Assembly (NCBI GenBank): GCA_023411395.1
Contig: JAEYOV010000068.1
Coordinates: forward strand, 71,624 to 135,623
Length of the DNA stretch: 64,000 bases
Direction: 5' to 3'
DNA from: Bacillota bacterium
GTDB taxonomy: Bacteria > Bacillota > Clostridia > Christensenellales > Aristaeellaceae
A program made the position numbers and the translations under genes. This document shows positions 1 to 9,003 of this stretch, piece after piece (position 1 is the first letter of the stretch; the number at the start of each line of letters is the position of its first letter). Below the pieces are notes generated by a model. That model was not told the origin of the DNA. It worked only from the letters and a program-made list of their open reading frames with translations, and did no database searches.

Positions 1-1092
1 CTCCACCGCCTCCTTGTCCAACGCCAGGATGCCGGAGCAGCTCTTGGTAACAGGGATGTCCTTGCGGCTGATGGCATGGCCCATCATGGGGCCGCCATAG
101 ACAAACTTGCGGACGCCGTTGCTGAACCCGCCCGCGCCTTCCACCAGCGCTTCCACGGTGGTCCCGATGCGTACCAGGAAGTTGCCGGGCTTTTCCACCA
201 GGCCGCCTACGGTTGTCACACGGTCCACTACGGGCCTGCCTTCCCGCACCGCCCGGGAAATGGCCGCCAGCGTGCCGACGTTCAAGCAAATCACGCCTAC
301 ATCCGCAGGCAGGCCGCCCATCGGCACGACCCTTCGTGTGAGGGAATAGATCAACTGCTTTTCACCGCCCTGCGGGTAGTGCACGGGAAGCGCATGGACG
401 GTTACGTCCTCCAGCTTCTGTGCCTGTTCCTGCATGGCTTGTGCGGCATCCATTTTGTTATTTTCAATGCCGATGATAACACGGGAGATGCCGAGCGCTT
501 TTTTCACCAGGGAAATGCCATCCATGACGACGGCGCCGTGTTCGAGCATCAGCCGGTGGTCGGAGGACAAGTAAGGCTCGCACTCCGCGCCGTTGACAAC
601 CAGCGTATCCACTTTCTTGCTGGGAGGAGGTGAAAGCTTGACGGCGGTAGGAAAGGTTGCTCCGCCCAAACCCACAATGCCGGCATTGCGGATAATCTCC
701 GTAAGTTCCTTGGCGGTGAGATTATCCTGATTGGCAGCCGGCGTCAAGGGTACCCAGTTTTCACGGAAGTCATTGTCAATGATCACGGCTTGGGCGTTCA
801 GCCCGCTGGCCATCATACAGGGCGCTACCGCCACCACCGTGCCTGAAACGGTGGCATGCACCGGGGCGGAAACAAACCCAGCAGCCTCACCGATGATCTG
901 ACCGATCTTCACATAATCCCCCTGCTTGACAACGCACCGGCAAGGCACGCCGATGTGCTGTTGCAGAGGCAGGATCACCCGGGAAGGCGGAGGCAGCACC
1001 TGGATGGGTTGTGCGCCGGTTACCGTTTTTCCGTTGACGCCTTCCCTTGGATGGATGCCGCCCGGGAACAAATGAGCACCTTTCACGGACAT
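1..1092 (-). CDS. rnfC: Electron transport complex subunit RnfC (3' end outside window)
   Basis: This is the N-terminal 364 codons of RnfC, the peripheral NADH- and FMN-binding subunit of the membrane Rnf complex, which couples ferredoxin and NAD+ electron transfer to ion pumping. The reading frame is open to the window edge, so the C-terminal 4Fe-4S motifs are not visible. The translation starts MSVKGAHLFPGGIHPREG and contains the family signatures GLGGATFPTAVK and NGAECEPYL of the NADH-binding domain. The ATG at 1092 is preceded by GGGAGGACTT. An extended -10 box lies about 85 bp upstream, so the gene probably starts its own rnf operon running off the left edge. The Rnf complex fits an anaerobic Clostridia host. 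Confidence 0.9.
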   Translation of the reverse strand, partial: MSVKGAHLFPGGIHPREGVNGKTVTGAQPIQVLPPPSRVILPLQQHIGVPCRCVVKQGDYVKIGQIIGEAAGFVSAPVHATVSGTVVAVAPCMMASGLNAQAVIIDNDFRENWVPLTPAANQDNLTAKELTEIIRNAGIVGLGGATFPTAVKLSPPPSKKVDTLVVNGAECEPYLSSDHRLMLEHGAVVMDGISLVKKALGISRVIIGIENNKMDAAQAMQEQAQKLEDVTVHALPVHYPQGGEKQLIYSLTRRVVPMGGLPADVGVICLNVGTLAAISRAVREGRPVVDRVTTVGGLVEKPGNFLVRIGTTVEALVEGAGGFSNGVRKFVYGGPMMGHAISRKDIPVTKSCSGILALDKEAVE

Positions 1093-1174
1093 AAGTCCTC
1101 CCTTCGCCAGCAAAAAAAAAGCCGTATTCTTGTGGGTTTATAACCAACCACGATATAATTTTGTCACACCCGGT

Positions 1175-1205
1175 ATTATACCATACTCTACCCCCAAAAT
1201 TGCAA
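1175..1205 (-). promoter_or_regulatory. Promoter of rnfC
   Basis: On the minus strand there is a TATAAT (1175-1180) preceded by TG one base away, an extended -10 box. A TTGCAA lies 19 bp further upstream (1200-1205). It sits between the recN stop and the rnfC start, so rnfC does not depend only on recN read-through. Confidence 0.5.
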
Positions 1206-1213
1206 GCGAAATT

Positions 1214-2950
1214 CTATACAATTTCGGGCAATGTCTGTTTTTTTTCAAACATGATTTCCGCCTTCAGTTCAGCGGCAGCCTTGAGCATGTTCCGGGCGTG
1301 CAAAAGTCCGGAATCATTTTCCGCACCTGAACCGCCTACCATACGGGCCAGTTCACTCTCCCGCATGGTTTCGTCCAGTTGCTTAACATCCGTAAAGGTC
1401 CTTCCCCCCTGCACGCCCTTTTCCACCAGATAATGGTAATCCGCCATGGCGGCAATCTGAGGCAGATGGGTAACGCACAAGACCTGACGATAGGCGGAGA
1501 TTTTCGCCATCTTTTCCGCCACCACCTGGGCGATTTTGCCGCTGATGCCTGTGTCGATCTCGTCAAAGACCATGGTGGGAACAAGCCCCCGCTGTGCGGC
1601 GATGGATTTGATGGCCAGCATCAGCCGGGACAGTTCGCCGCCGGAGGCGATTTTCGACAATGGTTTCAGAGGCTCTCCGGGATTGGGGGAAATCAAAAAG
1701 GCTACCTCATCCTCCGGCAGGTCCCGGGAGTTGGATGGTGGCGGGAATTGCACGGAAAACTGCGTCTTTTCCATCCCTAGCTGCGCAAGCTGCGCCACCA
1801 TTTCCTTCTCAAACCAGGCTGCCAGTTTCTTTCTTAAGGCGGTCAATGCTTCCGCTTCCTTCACGTATGCCTGCAGAAGCTTTTTTTGGCGTTCCCGCAT
1901 TTGGTCCAGCGTTTCGTCCATGTGCTGGAACGCGCCGTATTCCTGGCTGATTTTCTGCGTATAGGCAATCATGTCTTCCACCGTGGGACCGTATTTGCGC
2001 GCAAGGCGGCGCAATAAATCCAGCCGGGCTTCCAACTGCTCGTTTTTATCCGGGTCAAACTCCGCGCCTTCCCAAAGGCCGCGCAATTGCAGCCCGCCGT
2101 CCTCCATCTCGTAATAAAGGTCGTTGAGCTTGTCCCGCAATTTCTGGTATTCAGGGTCCAGGGCGCTGATCCCATCCAGCGCGGATAGAGCGTTCTTCAA
2201 TAAGGCCAGCGCGCTGAGCTGCTTGCCCGCGCCGGCGTAAACATCCTCATAGGCACGGTGAAGGGCGGCGGATATTTTCACGCTGTGGCGCAGCCTTTCC
2301 AGCTCCCGCCGCAGCGTTTCCTCCTCCCCGGCTTTAAGCTTGGCGGCCTTCAACTCCTGTAATTGAAAGCGCAGCATATCCATCCGCTGCTCCCGCTGGC
2401 TGTTTTCCCGGGTCAGGCGGTTTAGCTCCCTTTCCCCGGTTTGAAATGCTTCCAGCGCCGCCGCCGCGGATTCCATCCTTAGGCGGTGCGGGTCATCGCC
2501 AAAGCTGTCCAAAAACAGAAGGTGCTTGTGCTCATCCATCAGGAACTGATGCTCGTGCTGGCCATGAACGTCTATCAGGGTGGCGGTGATCTCCTTTAAA
2601 GCGGAAAGGGGCATCACCACGCCCATCATCCGGCAGATGTTTCTGCCGGAAACGGAGATTTCCCGGGAAATGGTCAGGATGCCGTCCTCCGGTTCCATTT
2701 CCTGCGCTGAGAGCAATTCATGCACTTTTTTGTTATCGCGGATGTCAAACAACGCTTCCACATATGCTTTGTCGCATCCCGTGCGGATCAGCTCCCGGTC
2801 CGCACGCCCGCCCAGAACCAGGTTTACCGCATCCACAACAATGGATTTTCCGGCTCCCGTTTCCCCGGTGAGCACATGAAAACCCTCGTGCAGCATAATC
2901 GTCAAATCCTCGATGAGCGCAACATTTCGTATCGTCAAAGAAAGAAGCAT
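1214..2950 (-). CDS. recN: DNA repair protein RecN
   Basis: RecN is an SMC-like ATPase that acts early in double-strand break repair and promotes DNA end joining. The 578-residue product begins MLLSLTIRNVALIEDLTI and has a Walker A motif GETGAGKS at residues 29-36. It has a long central coiled coil rich in Glu, Leu and Arg, and a C-terminal ABC signature and Walker B (SGGELSRLML, MVFDEIDTGISG). The frame extends 17 codons further upstream, but the ATG at 2950 has GGAGGAGACC just before it and matches the family N-terminus. It follows argR by 63 bp, the usual Firmicutes order argR-recN, and is probably cotranscribed with nadK and argR. Confidence 0.95.
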   Translation of the reverse strand: MLLSLTIRNVALIEDLTIMLHEGFHVLTGETGAGKSIVVDAVNLVLGGRADRELIRTGCDKAYVEALFDIRDNKKVHELLSAQEMEPEDGILTISREISVSGRNICRMMGVVMPLSALKEITATLIDVHGQHEHQFLMDEHKHLLFLDSFGDDPHRLRMESAAAALEAFQTGERELNRLTRENSQREQRMDMLRFQLQELKAAKLKAGEEETLRRELERLRHSVKISAALHRAYEDVYAGAGKQLSALALLKNALSALDGISALDPEYQKLRDKLNDLYYEMEDGGLQLRGLWEGAEFDPDKNEQLEARLDLLRRLARKYGPTVEDMIAYTQKISQEYGAFQHMDETLDQMRERQKKLLQAYVKEAEALTALRKKLAAWFEKEMVAQLAQLGMEKTQFSVQFPPPSNSRDLPEDEVAFLISPNPGEPLKPLSKIASGGELSRLMLAIKSIAAQRGLVPTMVFDEIDTGISGKIAQVVAEKMAKISAYRQVLCVTHLPQIAAMADYHYLVEKGVQGGRTFTDVKQLDETMRESELARMVGGSGAENDSGLLHARNMLKAAAELKAEIMFEKKQTLPEIV

Positions 2951-3013
2951 GCAGGTCTCCTCCAGGGAACAAACAAAAAATGCGCGGACAAGCCCGCGCA
3001 TGTATTTCGGTTT

Positions 3014-3463
3014 TCAACGCATCATTTCCTGCATGCGTTTCAAAACAATCTCCACTTCCTCCTGATTCCTGATGACTACAAAGATGGTGTTATCCCCCGC
3101 CAGGGTACCCAGTATCTCCGGCCAGCGCAGGTTGTCCACCGCCTCCGCCGCCACATTGGCGCTGCCGGACAGCGTTTTGATCACGATCATGTTGCCAGAA
3201 TGGGTCATGCTCAGCACCGACTCGGCAAACATGCGGATGAACCGGTCCGACAGGCCATGCTCCGCCTTGTCGGCTGTGGCATACTTGTAGACGCCATTTG
3301 CGGAAAGAACTTTCAAAAGCCGAAGCTCCTTGATATCCCTGGACACGGTAGCCTGCGTTACCACAATGCCCTGTTTTTTCAGCTCTTCCGCCAATTCTTC
3401 CTGCGTCTCGATGTCCTTCTTCCCGATAATATCCAAAATGGCCACCTGTCGCACCGTTTTCAT
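3014..3463 (-). CDS. argR: Arginine repressor ArgR
   Basis: ArgR is the hexameric arginine-sensing repressor/activator of arginine biosynthesis and catabolism. The 149-residue protein has an N-terminal winged helix (VTQATVSRDIKELRLLKV is the recognition segment) and a C-terminal arginine-binding and oligomerisation domain. I chose the ATG at 3463 because AGGAGGAAAAGCC precedes it and the protein then starts MKTVRQVAILDIIG. A start 13 codons upstream would overlap nadK and lacks this site. It lies between nadK and recN. An ARG-box-like sequence at the nadK promoter suggests the operon is autoregulated. Confidence 0.95.
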   Translation of the reverse strand: MKTVRQVAILDIIGKKDIETQEELAEELKKQGIVVTQATVSRDIKELRLLKVLSANGVYKYATADKAEHGLSDRFIRMFAESVLSMTHSGNMIVIKTLSGSANVAAEAVDNLRWPEILGTLAGDNTIFVVIRNQEEVEIVLKRMQEMMR

Positions 3464-3489
3464 GGCTTTTCCTCCTTGGCATTGCCTGG

Positions 3490-4338
3490 TTACCTTGTCC
3501 ATTCAGTGAGCTTTTCACGAACGAGGGTGAAAAAATGCGGCTTGCTCAGGCGGATCAATTTGCCCGCTTTCTCCGCACATGTGACGTATACCGTGTCATG
3601 CCCGCCAAGGGGCACCGTGGTCTGCCCATCGATGGAAAGATAGATTCCCTGGCCGTCCTCGCCGTCCAATTCAAGGCGCACCGTTTCCCTGGCGGAAACC
3701 ACCACCGGCCTGTGCTGCAAGGTGTGCGGACAAATGGGCGAAACCACCATGCATTTTACATCGGGGCTGATGACGGGGCCGCCCGCGGAAAGCGAGTAGC
3801 CGGTGGAGCCCGTGGGGCTGGCAACGATCACGCCGTCGGCCACATAGCGGCCGATAAGATCATCTGAAATGTAAGCGTTGACTGCGATCAGCCGGGAACC
3901 GCGGTTCACCACCGCGTCGTTCAGGGACAGCATGGGCGCATCCTGGTTGACCCTGACGGATAAAAGCATGCGCTCCTCAATGTAAAACGCACCGCTGCAC
4001 AGCTTTTGCACCGATTCCTCAAGCTGCGCGGGCTCGATCTCCGTCAGGAATCCCACCCGGCCCATGTTGATCCCCAGCAGCGGTACATCCGCCTTCATGG
4101 CGTATTGCATAGCCCGAAGCAGCGTTCCGTCCCCGCCCAGGGAGATTACGGCATCGCAATCAGGAAGGCCCGCCGCCGGATCGATCCCCGGCAACTGCAT
4201 ATGAAGATGGCTAATCATGCAGGATTCCACGCATACGGCTATACCGGCGCCCTGAAAAACGCCGACGGCCCGCTCCACAACGCTTTTCCCCAGCGGTTTG
4301 GAGGGATGCATGGTCAGGAGGACCTTTTTAAGCAGCAT
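3490..4338 (-). CDS. nadK: NAD kinase
   Basis: This 282-residue protein phosphorylates NAD+ to NADP+. The diagnostic GGDGT loop is at residues 68-72 (ISLGGDGTLLRAMQ). It is followed by the family motif INMGRVGFLTE and the conserved SPTGSTGYSLSAGGP segment that binds the substrate. The length matches bacterial NadK. It is the first gene after a good promoter at 4364-4392 and is followed closely by argR and recN. NAD kinase next to tlyA, argR and recN is a common Firmicutes arrangement. Confidence 0.95.
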   Translation of the reverse strand: MLLKKVLLTMHPSKPLGKSVVERAVGVFQGAGIAVCVESCMISHLHMQLPGIDPAAGLPDCDAVISLGGDGTLLRAMQYAMKADVPLLGINMGRVGFLTEIEPAQLEESVQKLCSGAFYIEERMLLSVRVNQDAPMLSLNDAVVNRGSRLIAVNAYISDDLIGRYVADGVIVASPTGSTGYSLSAGGPVISPDVKCMVVSPICPHTLQHRPVVVSARETVRLELDGEDGQGIYLSIDGQTTVPLGGHDTVYVTCAEKAGKLIRLSKPHFFTLVREKLTEWTR

Positions 4339-4363
4339 GAAAATCCCCTATCCTTGGAAATTC

Positions 4364-4392
4364 AGTATAGCATGGAATGCATAATCATTCAA
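4364..4392 (-). promoter_or_regulatory. Promoter of nadK-argR-recN
   Basis: TTGAAT at 4387-4392, a 17-bp spacer and TATACT at 4364-4369 with an upstream TG (extended -10). The transcript would begin about 20 bp before nadK. Confidence 0.65.
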
Positions 4393-4393
4393 T
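4376..4393 (-). promoter_or_regulatory. Candidate ARG box overlapping the -35
   Basis: The minus strand reads ATTGAATGATTATGCATT. It carries TGAAT and ATGCA separated by 4 bp, close to the Bacillus ARG-box core (TGAAT, four A/T, ATTCA or ATGCA). It covers the -35 hexamer of the promoter serving argR itself, so repression would be autoregulatory. A second ATGCATAAT copy lies just upstream. The site is inferred by eye. Confidence 0.4.
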
Positions 4394-4402
4394 GCATAAT
4401 TT

Positions 4403-5215
4403 TTACTTTTTCAGCATGAAATGCGCTTCATCCACAACTTTTTTGATGTTTTCTCTGGTAAGGACGGGCGAAGTTTCCCGCCGGGGCGCTATATGGGCCA
4501 AAAACTCCACATTGCCTTCCGGCCCCGTGATCGGCGAAAATGTAAGGCCCAGCACCTGATAGCCAAAGCCAGGGGTAAAATCTACAATTTCTTCCAAAAT
4601 CGCCTGGTGTACTGCGGGGTCGCGCACTACGCCCTTTTTGCCTACCCTGTCCCTGCCCGCCTCGAACTGCGGTTTGATCAGCGTGAAAAACCTACCGGAT
4701 TCCCCCATGATCCCGGCCGCCACGGGCAGGATCAGGCGGATGGAGATAAAGGAAACATCCATCACCGTCAAAGCCGGCCTTTCATCAAACTGTTCCGGCT
4801 GCAAATAACGGGCATTGGTGCGCTCCATGACGGTCACCCGGGGATCGTTGCGCAGTTCCCAGTCCAGTTGGCCATACCCGACGTCGATGGCGTAGACATG
4901 GGCGGCGCCATGGCGCAGGAGCACATCGGTGAACCCGCCGGTGGCGGCGCCGATATCCATCGCGACAACGCCGTTCACATCGGCATCGAACGCATCCAGC
5001 GCCTTTTGAAGCTTCAGGCCGCCGCGGCTGACAAAGGGATGGGCGCTTCCCCGCACTGTGAGCTGCTCAATTTCCCCCACTGTATCAGACGGTTTTTGAA
5101 TTTTTCTAAGGCCGGCAAACACCAGCCCGGCCATGATTTGCGCCTGTGCCTTCTCCCGGCTTTCCGCAAGGCCGCACCTGACCAGAGCCACATCGGCCCG
5201 TTCCTTTCCGCTCAT
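4403..5215 (-). CDS. tlyA: TlyA family rRNA (2'-O-cytidine) methyltransferase / hemolysin-like protein
   Basis: This 270-residue protein has an N-terminal S4 RNA-binding domain (RADVALVRCGLAESREKAQAQ) followed by an FtsJ/RrmJ-type SAM-dependent methyltransferase fold (VAMDIGAATGGFTDVLL; DVSFISIRLILP). TlyA proteins 2'-O-methylate rRNA cytidines; the older name hemolysin comes from heterologous phenotypes. The ATG at 5215 overlaps the dxs stop as ATGA, indicating translational coupling. An in-frame extension upstream runs into dxs and is not needed. The dxs-tlyA-nadK order is typical of Clostridia. Confidence 0.92.
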   Translation of the reverse strand: MSGKERADVALVRCGLAESREKAQAQIMAGLVFAGLRKIQKPSDTVGEIEQLTVRGSAHPFVSRGGLKLQKALDAFDADVNGVVAMDIGAATGGFTDVLLRHGAAHVYAIDVGYGQLDWELRNDPRVTVMERTNARYLQPEQFDERPALTVMDVSFISIRLILPVAAGIMGESGRFFTLIKPQFEAGRDRVGKKGVVRDPAVHQAILEEIVDFTPGFGYQVLGLTFSPITGPEGNVEFLAHIAPRRETSPVLTRENIKKVVDEAHFMLKK

Positions 5216-7086
5216 GGCGCAGCCTTTCCCGCGCAGGGCAAGGATGCTTTGATCCTGGCGGCCATCTGCCCCGGCACAAGGCCCAGGGAAGCCATGAGAT
5301 CCTCGCGGCTGCCGTGGTTTACAATCTTGTCGGGGACGCCGAACATGATAAGCGGCGGGTTGGCACGATTGAAGACGCAATGTTCCGCTACGGCGCTGCC
5401 GAAGCCGCCGGCCAATGCGTGCTCTTCCATGGTGACGACAGGCATCCTGTGAAGCCTTATAAGCATTTCCTCATCCAAAGGCTTGACGGTGGAGGCGTTC
5501 ACCACCATGGCGCGGATATGGTGCGTGTTCAGGATCTTCGCCGTTTCCAGCGCCGCGGGCACCATGGCGCCCACTGCCAGCAGCGCGCAGTCCGCCCCTT
5601 CTTTCATAACCTCCCACTTGCCGGGGGTGAAAGAGGTCAGCGGGTATTCCTCCAGCAGAACAGACTTCCGGGGATAACGGATGGCACAGGGGCCTTTCAA
5701 TGAACGCGTCCAGTCGATCATCATGCGCAATTCCTGCTCGTCTCTGGGGGCAAGAAGCGTGATGTTGGGAATGTGGCGGAGGTAGGCAATGTCATAGATC
5801 CCGTGATGGGTAGCCCCGTCCTCCCCCGCCAGCCCTGCCCGGTCCAGAAGCAGGCATACGGGCAGGTTTTGAAGGCAGACATCATGCAGCACCTGATCGT
5901 AGCCGCGCTGCAAAAACGAGGCGTACACCGCAAAATACGGCCGCATGCCGCCTGAAGCAAGGCCCGCCGCCAGGGTAACGGCATGCTGCTCGGCAATGCC
6001 CACATCCAGCATCCTTGAGGGGAAAGCGCCGGCGAACAGATGCATTCCCGTGCCGCCGGGCATGGCGGCGGTAAGAACGATGGTCTTTTCCTCCCGGGAG
6101 GCCGATCTCACCAGTTCCTGGGCGGCAATCTCTCCGTAGGATGGGCGGCTGGGCTGCTTGCGCATTTCCCCGCTGTCCAGGAAAAACGGCAGCGTGCCAT
6201 GAAACGCTTCGGGCTTCTTTTCCGCCTGATGATAACCGTGCCCTTTTCTTGTGATGCAATGAATCAATACGGGCTCGTCAAACTCCTTTGCCCTGGCAAT
6301 GGTGTATTCCAGGTTCTGCAGGTTATGTCCGTCGATGGGCCCAAGATAATGAAAACCCAACGCCGCGAAAAACCCTTCGTCCACCACCAATCCTTTGAGG
6401 GCATTCTTGATAATGGTCAGGAAACGGTGGATTTTCGGCCCGGCCACAGGCAGCCGCTTGAGGCTTTTCTCCACGGCCTTTTTGGCCTTGTTCCAGCCAC
6501 GGCTGGCACGCAAGTTCGTAAGATGCGTGGCCAGCGCGCCTACGTTGCGGGCGATTGACATTTCATTGTCGTTCAGCAGTACGATCAACCGCGTCTTGCT
6601 GTTCCCCGCATCGTTCATCGCCTCGTAGCATAGGCCGCCCGTCAGCGCGCCGTCACCCACAATGGCCACCACATGATGATCCTGGCCCTGCATATCCCTG
6701 GCGCGGGCATAACCCAGCGCGGCGGAAATGGCGGTGGAGGCGTGGCCCGTCTCAAAGCAGTCATACTCGCTTTCCTCCCGTTTGGGAAAGCCGCTGATGC
6801 CGCCGGTACGGCGCAGCGTGGAAAAGGCCGCGTACCTTCCGGTAAGCAGCTTGTGCACATAACATTGGTGGCCCACATCGAAGAGAATCTTATCCTCCGG
6901 AGCATTGAACATGCGGTGGACAGCCATGGTCAATTCCACCACACCCAGGTTGGAAGCCAGATGGCCACCGTTGCGGGCCACCGTCATAACAATTTCCTGC
7001 CTGATCTCCTCCGCCAGCTTCGCCAACTCCTCATAGGAGCAAAGCTTGATATCGGCGGGCGTCTTTATTTGAGAAAGATGTACCAT
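5212..7086 (-). CDS. dxs: 1-deoxy-D-xylulose-5-phosphate synthase
   Basis: Dxs condenses pyruvate and glyceraldehyde-3-phosphate with thiamine diphosphate to give DXP, the first step of the MEP isoprenoid pathway. The 624-residue length is normal. The thiamine-diphosphate motif is visible as GDGALTGGLCYEAMND. The N-terminal segment FDVGHQCYVHKLLTGR and the transketolase-like pyrimidine domain (VGIAEQHAVTLAAGLA, RAGLAGEDGATHHG) are intact. Start ATG 7086 has an AAGGAG-type site. It has its own promoter and is translationally coupled to tlyA. Confidence 0.96.
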   Translation of the reverse strand: MVHLSQIKTPADIKLCSYEELAKLAEEIRQEIVMTVARNGGHLASNLGVVELTMAVHRMFNAPEDKILFDVGHQCYVHKLLTGRYAAFSTLRRTGGISGFPKREESEYDCFETGHASTAISAALGYARARDMQGQDHHVVAIVGDGALTGGLCYEAMNDAGNSKTRLIVLLNDNEMSIARNVGALATHLTNLRASRGWNKAKKAVEKSLKRLPVAGPKIHRFLTIIKNALKGLVVDEGFFAALGFHYLGPIDGHNLQNLEYTIARAKEFDEPVLIHCITRKGHGYHQAEKKPEAFHGTLPFFLDSGEMRKQPSRPSYGEIAAQELVRSASREEKTIVLTAAMPGGTGMHLFAGAFPSRMLDVGIAEQHAVTLAAGLASGGMRPYFAVYASFLQRGYDQVLHDVCLQNLPVCLLLDRAGLAGEDGATHHGIYDIAYLRHIPNITLLAPRDEQELRMMIDWTRSLKGPCAIRYPRKSVLLEEYPLTSFTPGKWEVMKEGADCALLAVGAMVPAALETAKILNTHHIRAMVVNASTVKPLDEEMLIRLHRMPVVTMEEHALAGGFGSAVAEHCVFNRANPPLIMFGVPDKIVNHGSREDLMASLGLVPGQMAARIKASLPCAGKAAP

Positions 7087-7126
7087 AGTACTCCTTGTTT
7101 TCCGAGATTATCCTGAAAGCATGTCC

Positions 7127-7155
7127 AGTATAGCATAGATTCCAAGAGGGCGCAA
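7127..7155 (-). promoter_or_regulatory. Promoter of dxs-tlyA
   Basis: TATACT at 7127-7132 with an upstream TG (extended -10) and a weak TTGCGC -35 at 7150-7155, 17 bp apart. It sits about 40 bp before the dxs start. Confidence 0.5.
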
Positions 7156-7162
7156 ACGGTGC

Positions 7163-7199
7163 AAAAAAGCCGGCGCGGATGATCCTGCCGGCTCTTTTT
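7163..7199 (-). terminator. Intrinsic terminator after the DUF4870 gene
   Basis: Read on the minus strand, AGCCGGC (7187-7193) pairs with GCCGGCT (7068 equivalent arm at 7168-7174) across a 12-base loop and is followed by six T. It lies just past the stop codon at 7206 and separates this operon from dxs. Confidence 0.75.
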
Positions 7200-7205
7200 G
7201 CCCAT

Positions 7206-7748
7206 TTACTCGAACCTGCGGACATAAGCGCCGATAACGGGCAGCTGGTAGGAAAGGCCCTTGTAGGCATTGAGCATCATTTGAACCTTCAGGAATACCG
7301 TAATCATGAGCAGTGCCGCGAACAGCAGCCAGAAGATAACCGCGATGATGATGCCCAGGAACGGTATGAAGCGGAACAGTGTCCCCACGATCCACAAAAC
7401 CACTGACGCGCAGAAAAACACGCCGGTCAGGGCGACAGACTGCACGGCGATGCGCCGTACCGCGTCGCTGCGCCTGTCCGCCACATACAGGAACAAAGCA
7501 AAAAGCCCGCTGAAGGCAGCCAAGGTACAGGTAAGGTTGACAGCCTGGCTTGTGGATACCAGCTCCGGCCCCTGGGCCTCCTCCCCGTAAGGCGGCTCCT
7601 CATAGGGCTGTTCCTCATAGGGCTGCTGTTCCCCGTAGGGCTGATCTTCCTCATAGGCTTCCTGCGCTTCCTCCTCATAGGGCGGCTCCTGCCGGACATA
7701 CGCCTGATAGGAAGTCTGGGAATTCATGTTGCGTTGTGCGCGCCGCAT
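7206..7748 (-). CDS. DUF4870-like membrane protein with acidic Pro/Tyr-rich N-terminus
   Basis: The product is 180 residues. Roughly the first 65 are a low-complexity acidic region with repeated PYEEE, PYGEQ and PYEEP units. It is followed by about three hydrophobic helices (around LAAFSGLFALFLYV, SVALTGVFFCASVVLWIVG and IIIAVIFWLLFAALLMITVF), the layout of DUF4870 (Tic20-like) proteins of unknown function. The ATG at 7748 has GTGAGG at the right distance. Starts at 7775 or 7727 are possible but less well supported. It follows ddl by 8 bp and is the last gene of the murF-ddl group. Its role is unknown. Confidence 0.75.
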   Translation of the reverse strand: MRRAQRNMNSQTSYQAYVRQEPPYEEEAQEAYEEDQPYGEQQPYEEQPYEEPPYGEEAQGPELVSTSQAVNLTCTLAAFSGLFALFLYVADRRSDAVRRIAVQSVALTGVFFCASVVLWIVGTLFRFIPFLGIIIAVIFWLLFAALLMITVFLKVQMMLNAYKGLSYQLPVIGAYVRRFE

Positions 7749-7756
7749 AGGTTGCC

Positions 7757-8989
7757 TCACTTTCCGCCGGTCCAAGAGGCCAGCTTGCCGCCACCCTTGG
7801 CGCTTGTTTTTCCGCCCAATTGGACGTTCTTGAGTATATCCGATGCAAAGGCGTAGTTGTTGTCGTTTTTCTCCTGATGTGCCTTCAATGCGCAGCGTAC
7901 CATTTCATCAATGAGCGCCGTATAGTTCATGCCACTCTTTTCCCACAGGTAATAGGCCATGGAGCCGGGAATGGTATTCACCTCAGTCACATAGAGCTTC
8001 TCCGATTCGACATCGTACATGTAGTCAATGCGCACTACGCCCTTTAAGTCGAGCTCCCGGAAAATATCCTTCGACAGGGTTTGAAGCTGGTCGCGCAAAC
8101 TATCCTCAATGGGCGCCGGAACCACACGGGCCAGGGAAGCCATGCCCTTGCTGCCGCCCCCGCCTTGCAGGTACTTGTTCGCAAAGGATAATAAAGCGCC
8201 GGAGGTGACAGGCATTTCCAATACGGATGCCTTGATTTCGGTATCGAAACCCACCACCGAGCAGTTCAGTTCGATGGGGTTTGTAAGCCCCTGCTCCAAA
8301 AGGACCCTGCGGTCATACACAAACGCCAGTTCCAGTGCCTCTGCCAGCTCCTCCCTGTTTTCTGCCCGGCTGACGCCGATGGAGGAACCCAGGTTGGCAG
8401 GCTTTGCATATACGGGATAGCCGATTTCTTTCTCAATTCTGTCAAGCACCACGTCCCGGTTGTCCTTCCATTCCTGCCGGGAAAACCAGATGCCGGGGAG
8501 AACGGGGAAACCCGCCCCCTGAAAGTGCCTTTTCATGATGATCTTGTCCATGCCCACAGCGGAACCAGCCACACCGGGGGATGCATAGGGCAGATTGGCC
8601 ATCTCCAATAGGCCCTGCAAAGTTCCATCCTCCCCATGCATGCCGTGGAAAACGGGAATAATGCATTCCAGCCGGGCAACCACACGCAATTTTGTGCCTC
8701 CGCCAAGCAGCCCCTTTCCCTGCTCAAGCGTAAGCAAAGCGCCGGATCCGGGTGTCATATCCAAAGTAACGCGGACAAGCCCCTTTTGGTCTTCCCGAAA
8801 AGGCGTATAGGTGCTCATTTGCCGCAGCGGCTCCCCTGTGAACCACACGCCCTGCATGCTGATGTAGACCGGGATCACGTCGTATTTCTCCCGGTCCACC
8901 GCCTGCATCAACTGCAGAGCGCTGATGACCGACACCTCATGCTCACAGCTTCGGCTGCCGTACATTACACCCAGTTGTATCTTGTCCAT
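7757..8989 (-). CDS. ddl: D-alanine--D-alanine ligase
   Basis: This ATP-grasp enzyme joins two D-alanines for the peptidoglycan stem peptide. The 410-residue product has the N-terminal motif YGSRSCEHEVSVISA, the glycine-rich VFHGMHGEDGTLQG, the ATP-binding VYAKPANLGSSIGVSRA and the C-terminal VTEVNTIPGSM. It is about 40 residues longer than many Ddl proteins. The Mg and ATP residues look intact. Whether it might make D-Ala-D-Lac is not decidable by eye. ATG 8989 has GGGAGGCGGCC before it; the GTG at 9007 overlaps the murF stop and is less likely. murF lies immediately upstream, so the two consecutive D-Ala-D-Ala steps are cotranscribed. Confidence 0.9.
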   Translation of the reverse strand: MDKIQLGVMYGSRSCEHEVSVISALQLMQAVDREKYDVIPVYISMQGVWFTGEPLRQMSTYTPFREDQKGLVRVTLDMTPGSGALLTLEQGKGLLGGGTKLRVVARLECIIPVFHGMHGEDGTLQGLLEMANLPYASPGVAGSAVGMDKIIMKRHFQGAGFPVLPGIWFSRQEWKDNRDVVLDRIEKEIGYPVYAKPANLGSSIGVSRAENREELAEALELAFVYDRRVLLEQGLTNPIELNCSVVGFDTEIKASVLEMPVTSGALLSFANKYLQGGGGSKGMASLARVVPAPIEDSLRDQLQTLSKDIFRELDLKGVVRIDYMYDVESEKLYVTEVNTIPGSMAYYLWEKSGMNYTALIDEMVRCALKAHQEKNDNNYAFASDILKNVQLGGKTSAKGGGKLASWTGGK

Positions 8990-9003
8990 GTGGCCGCCTC
9001 CCT

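Noticed and set aside
2720..3643. 307-codon plus-strand open frame across recN, argR and nadK
   Set aside because: Overlaps three well-identified genes in antisense.
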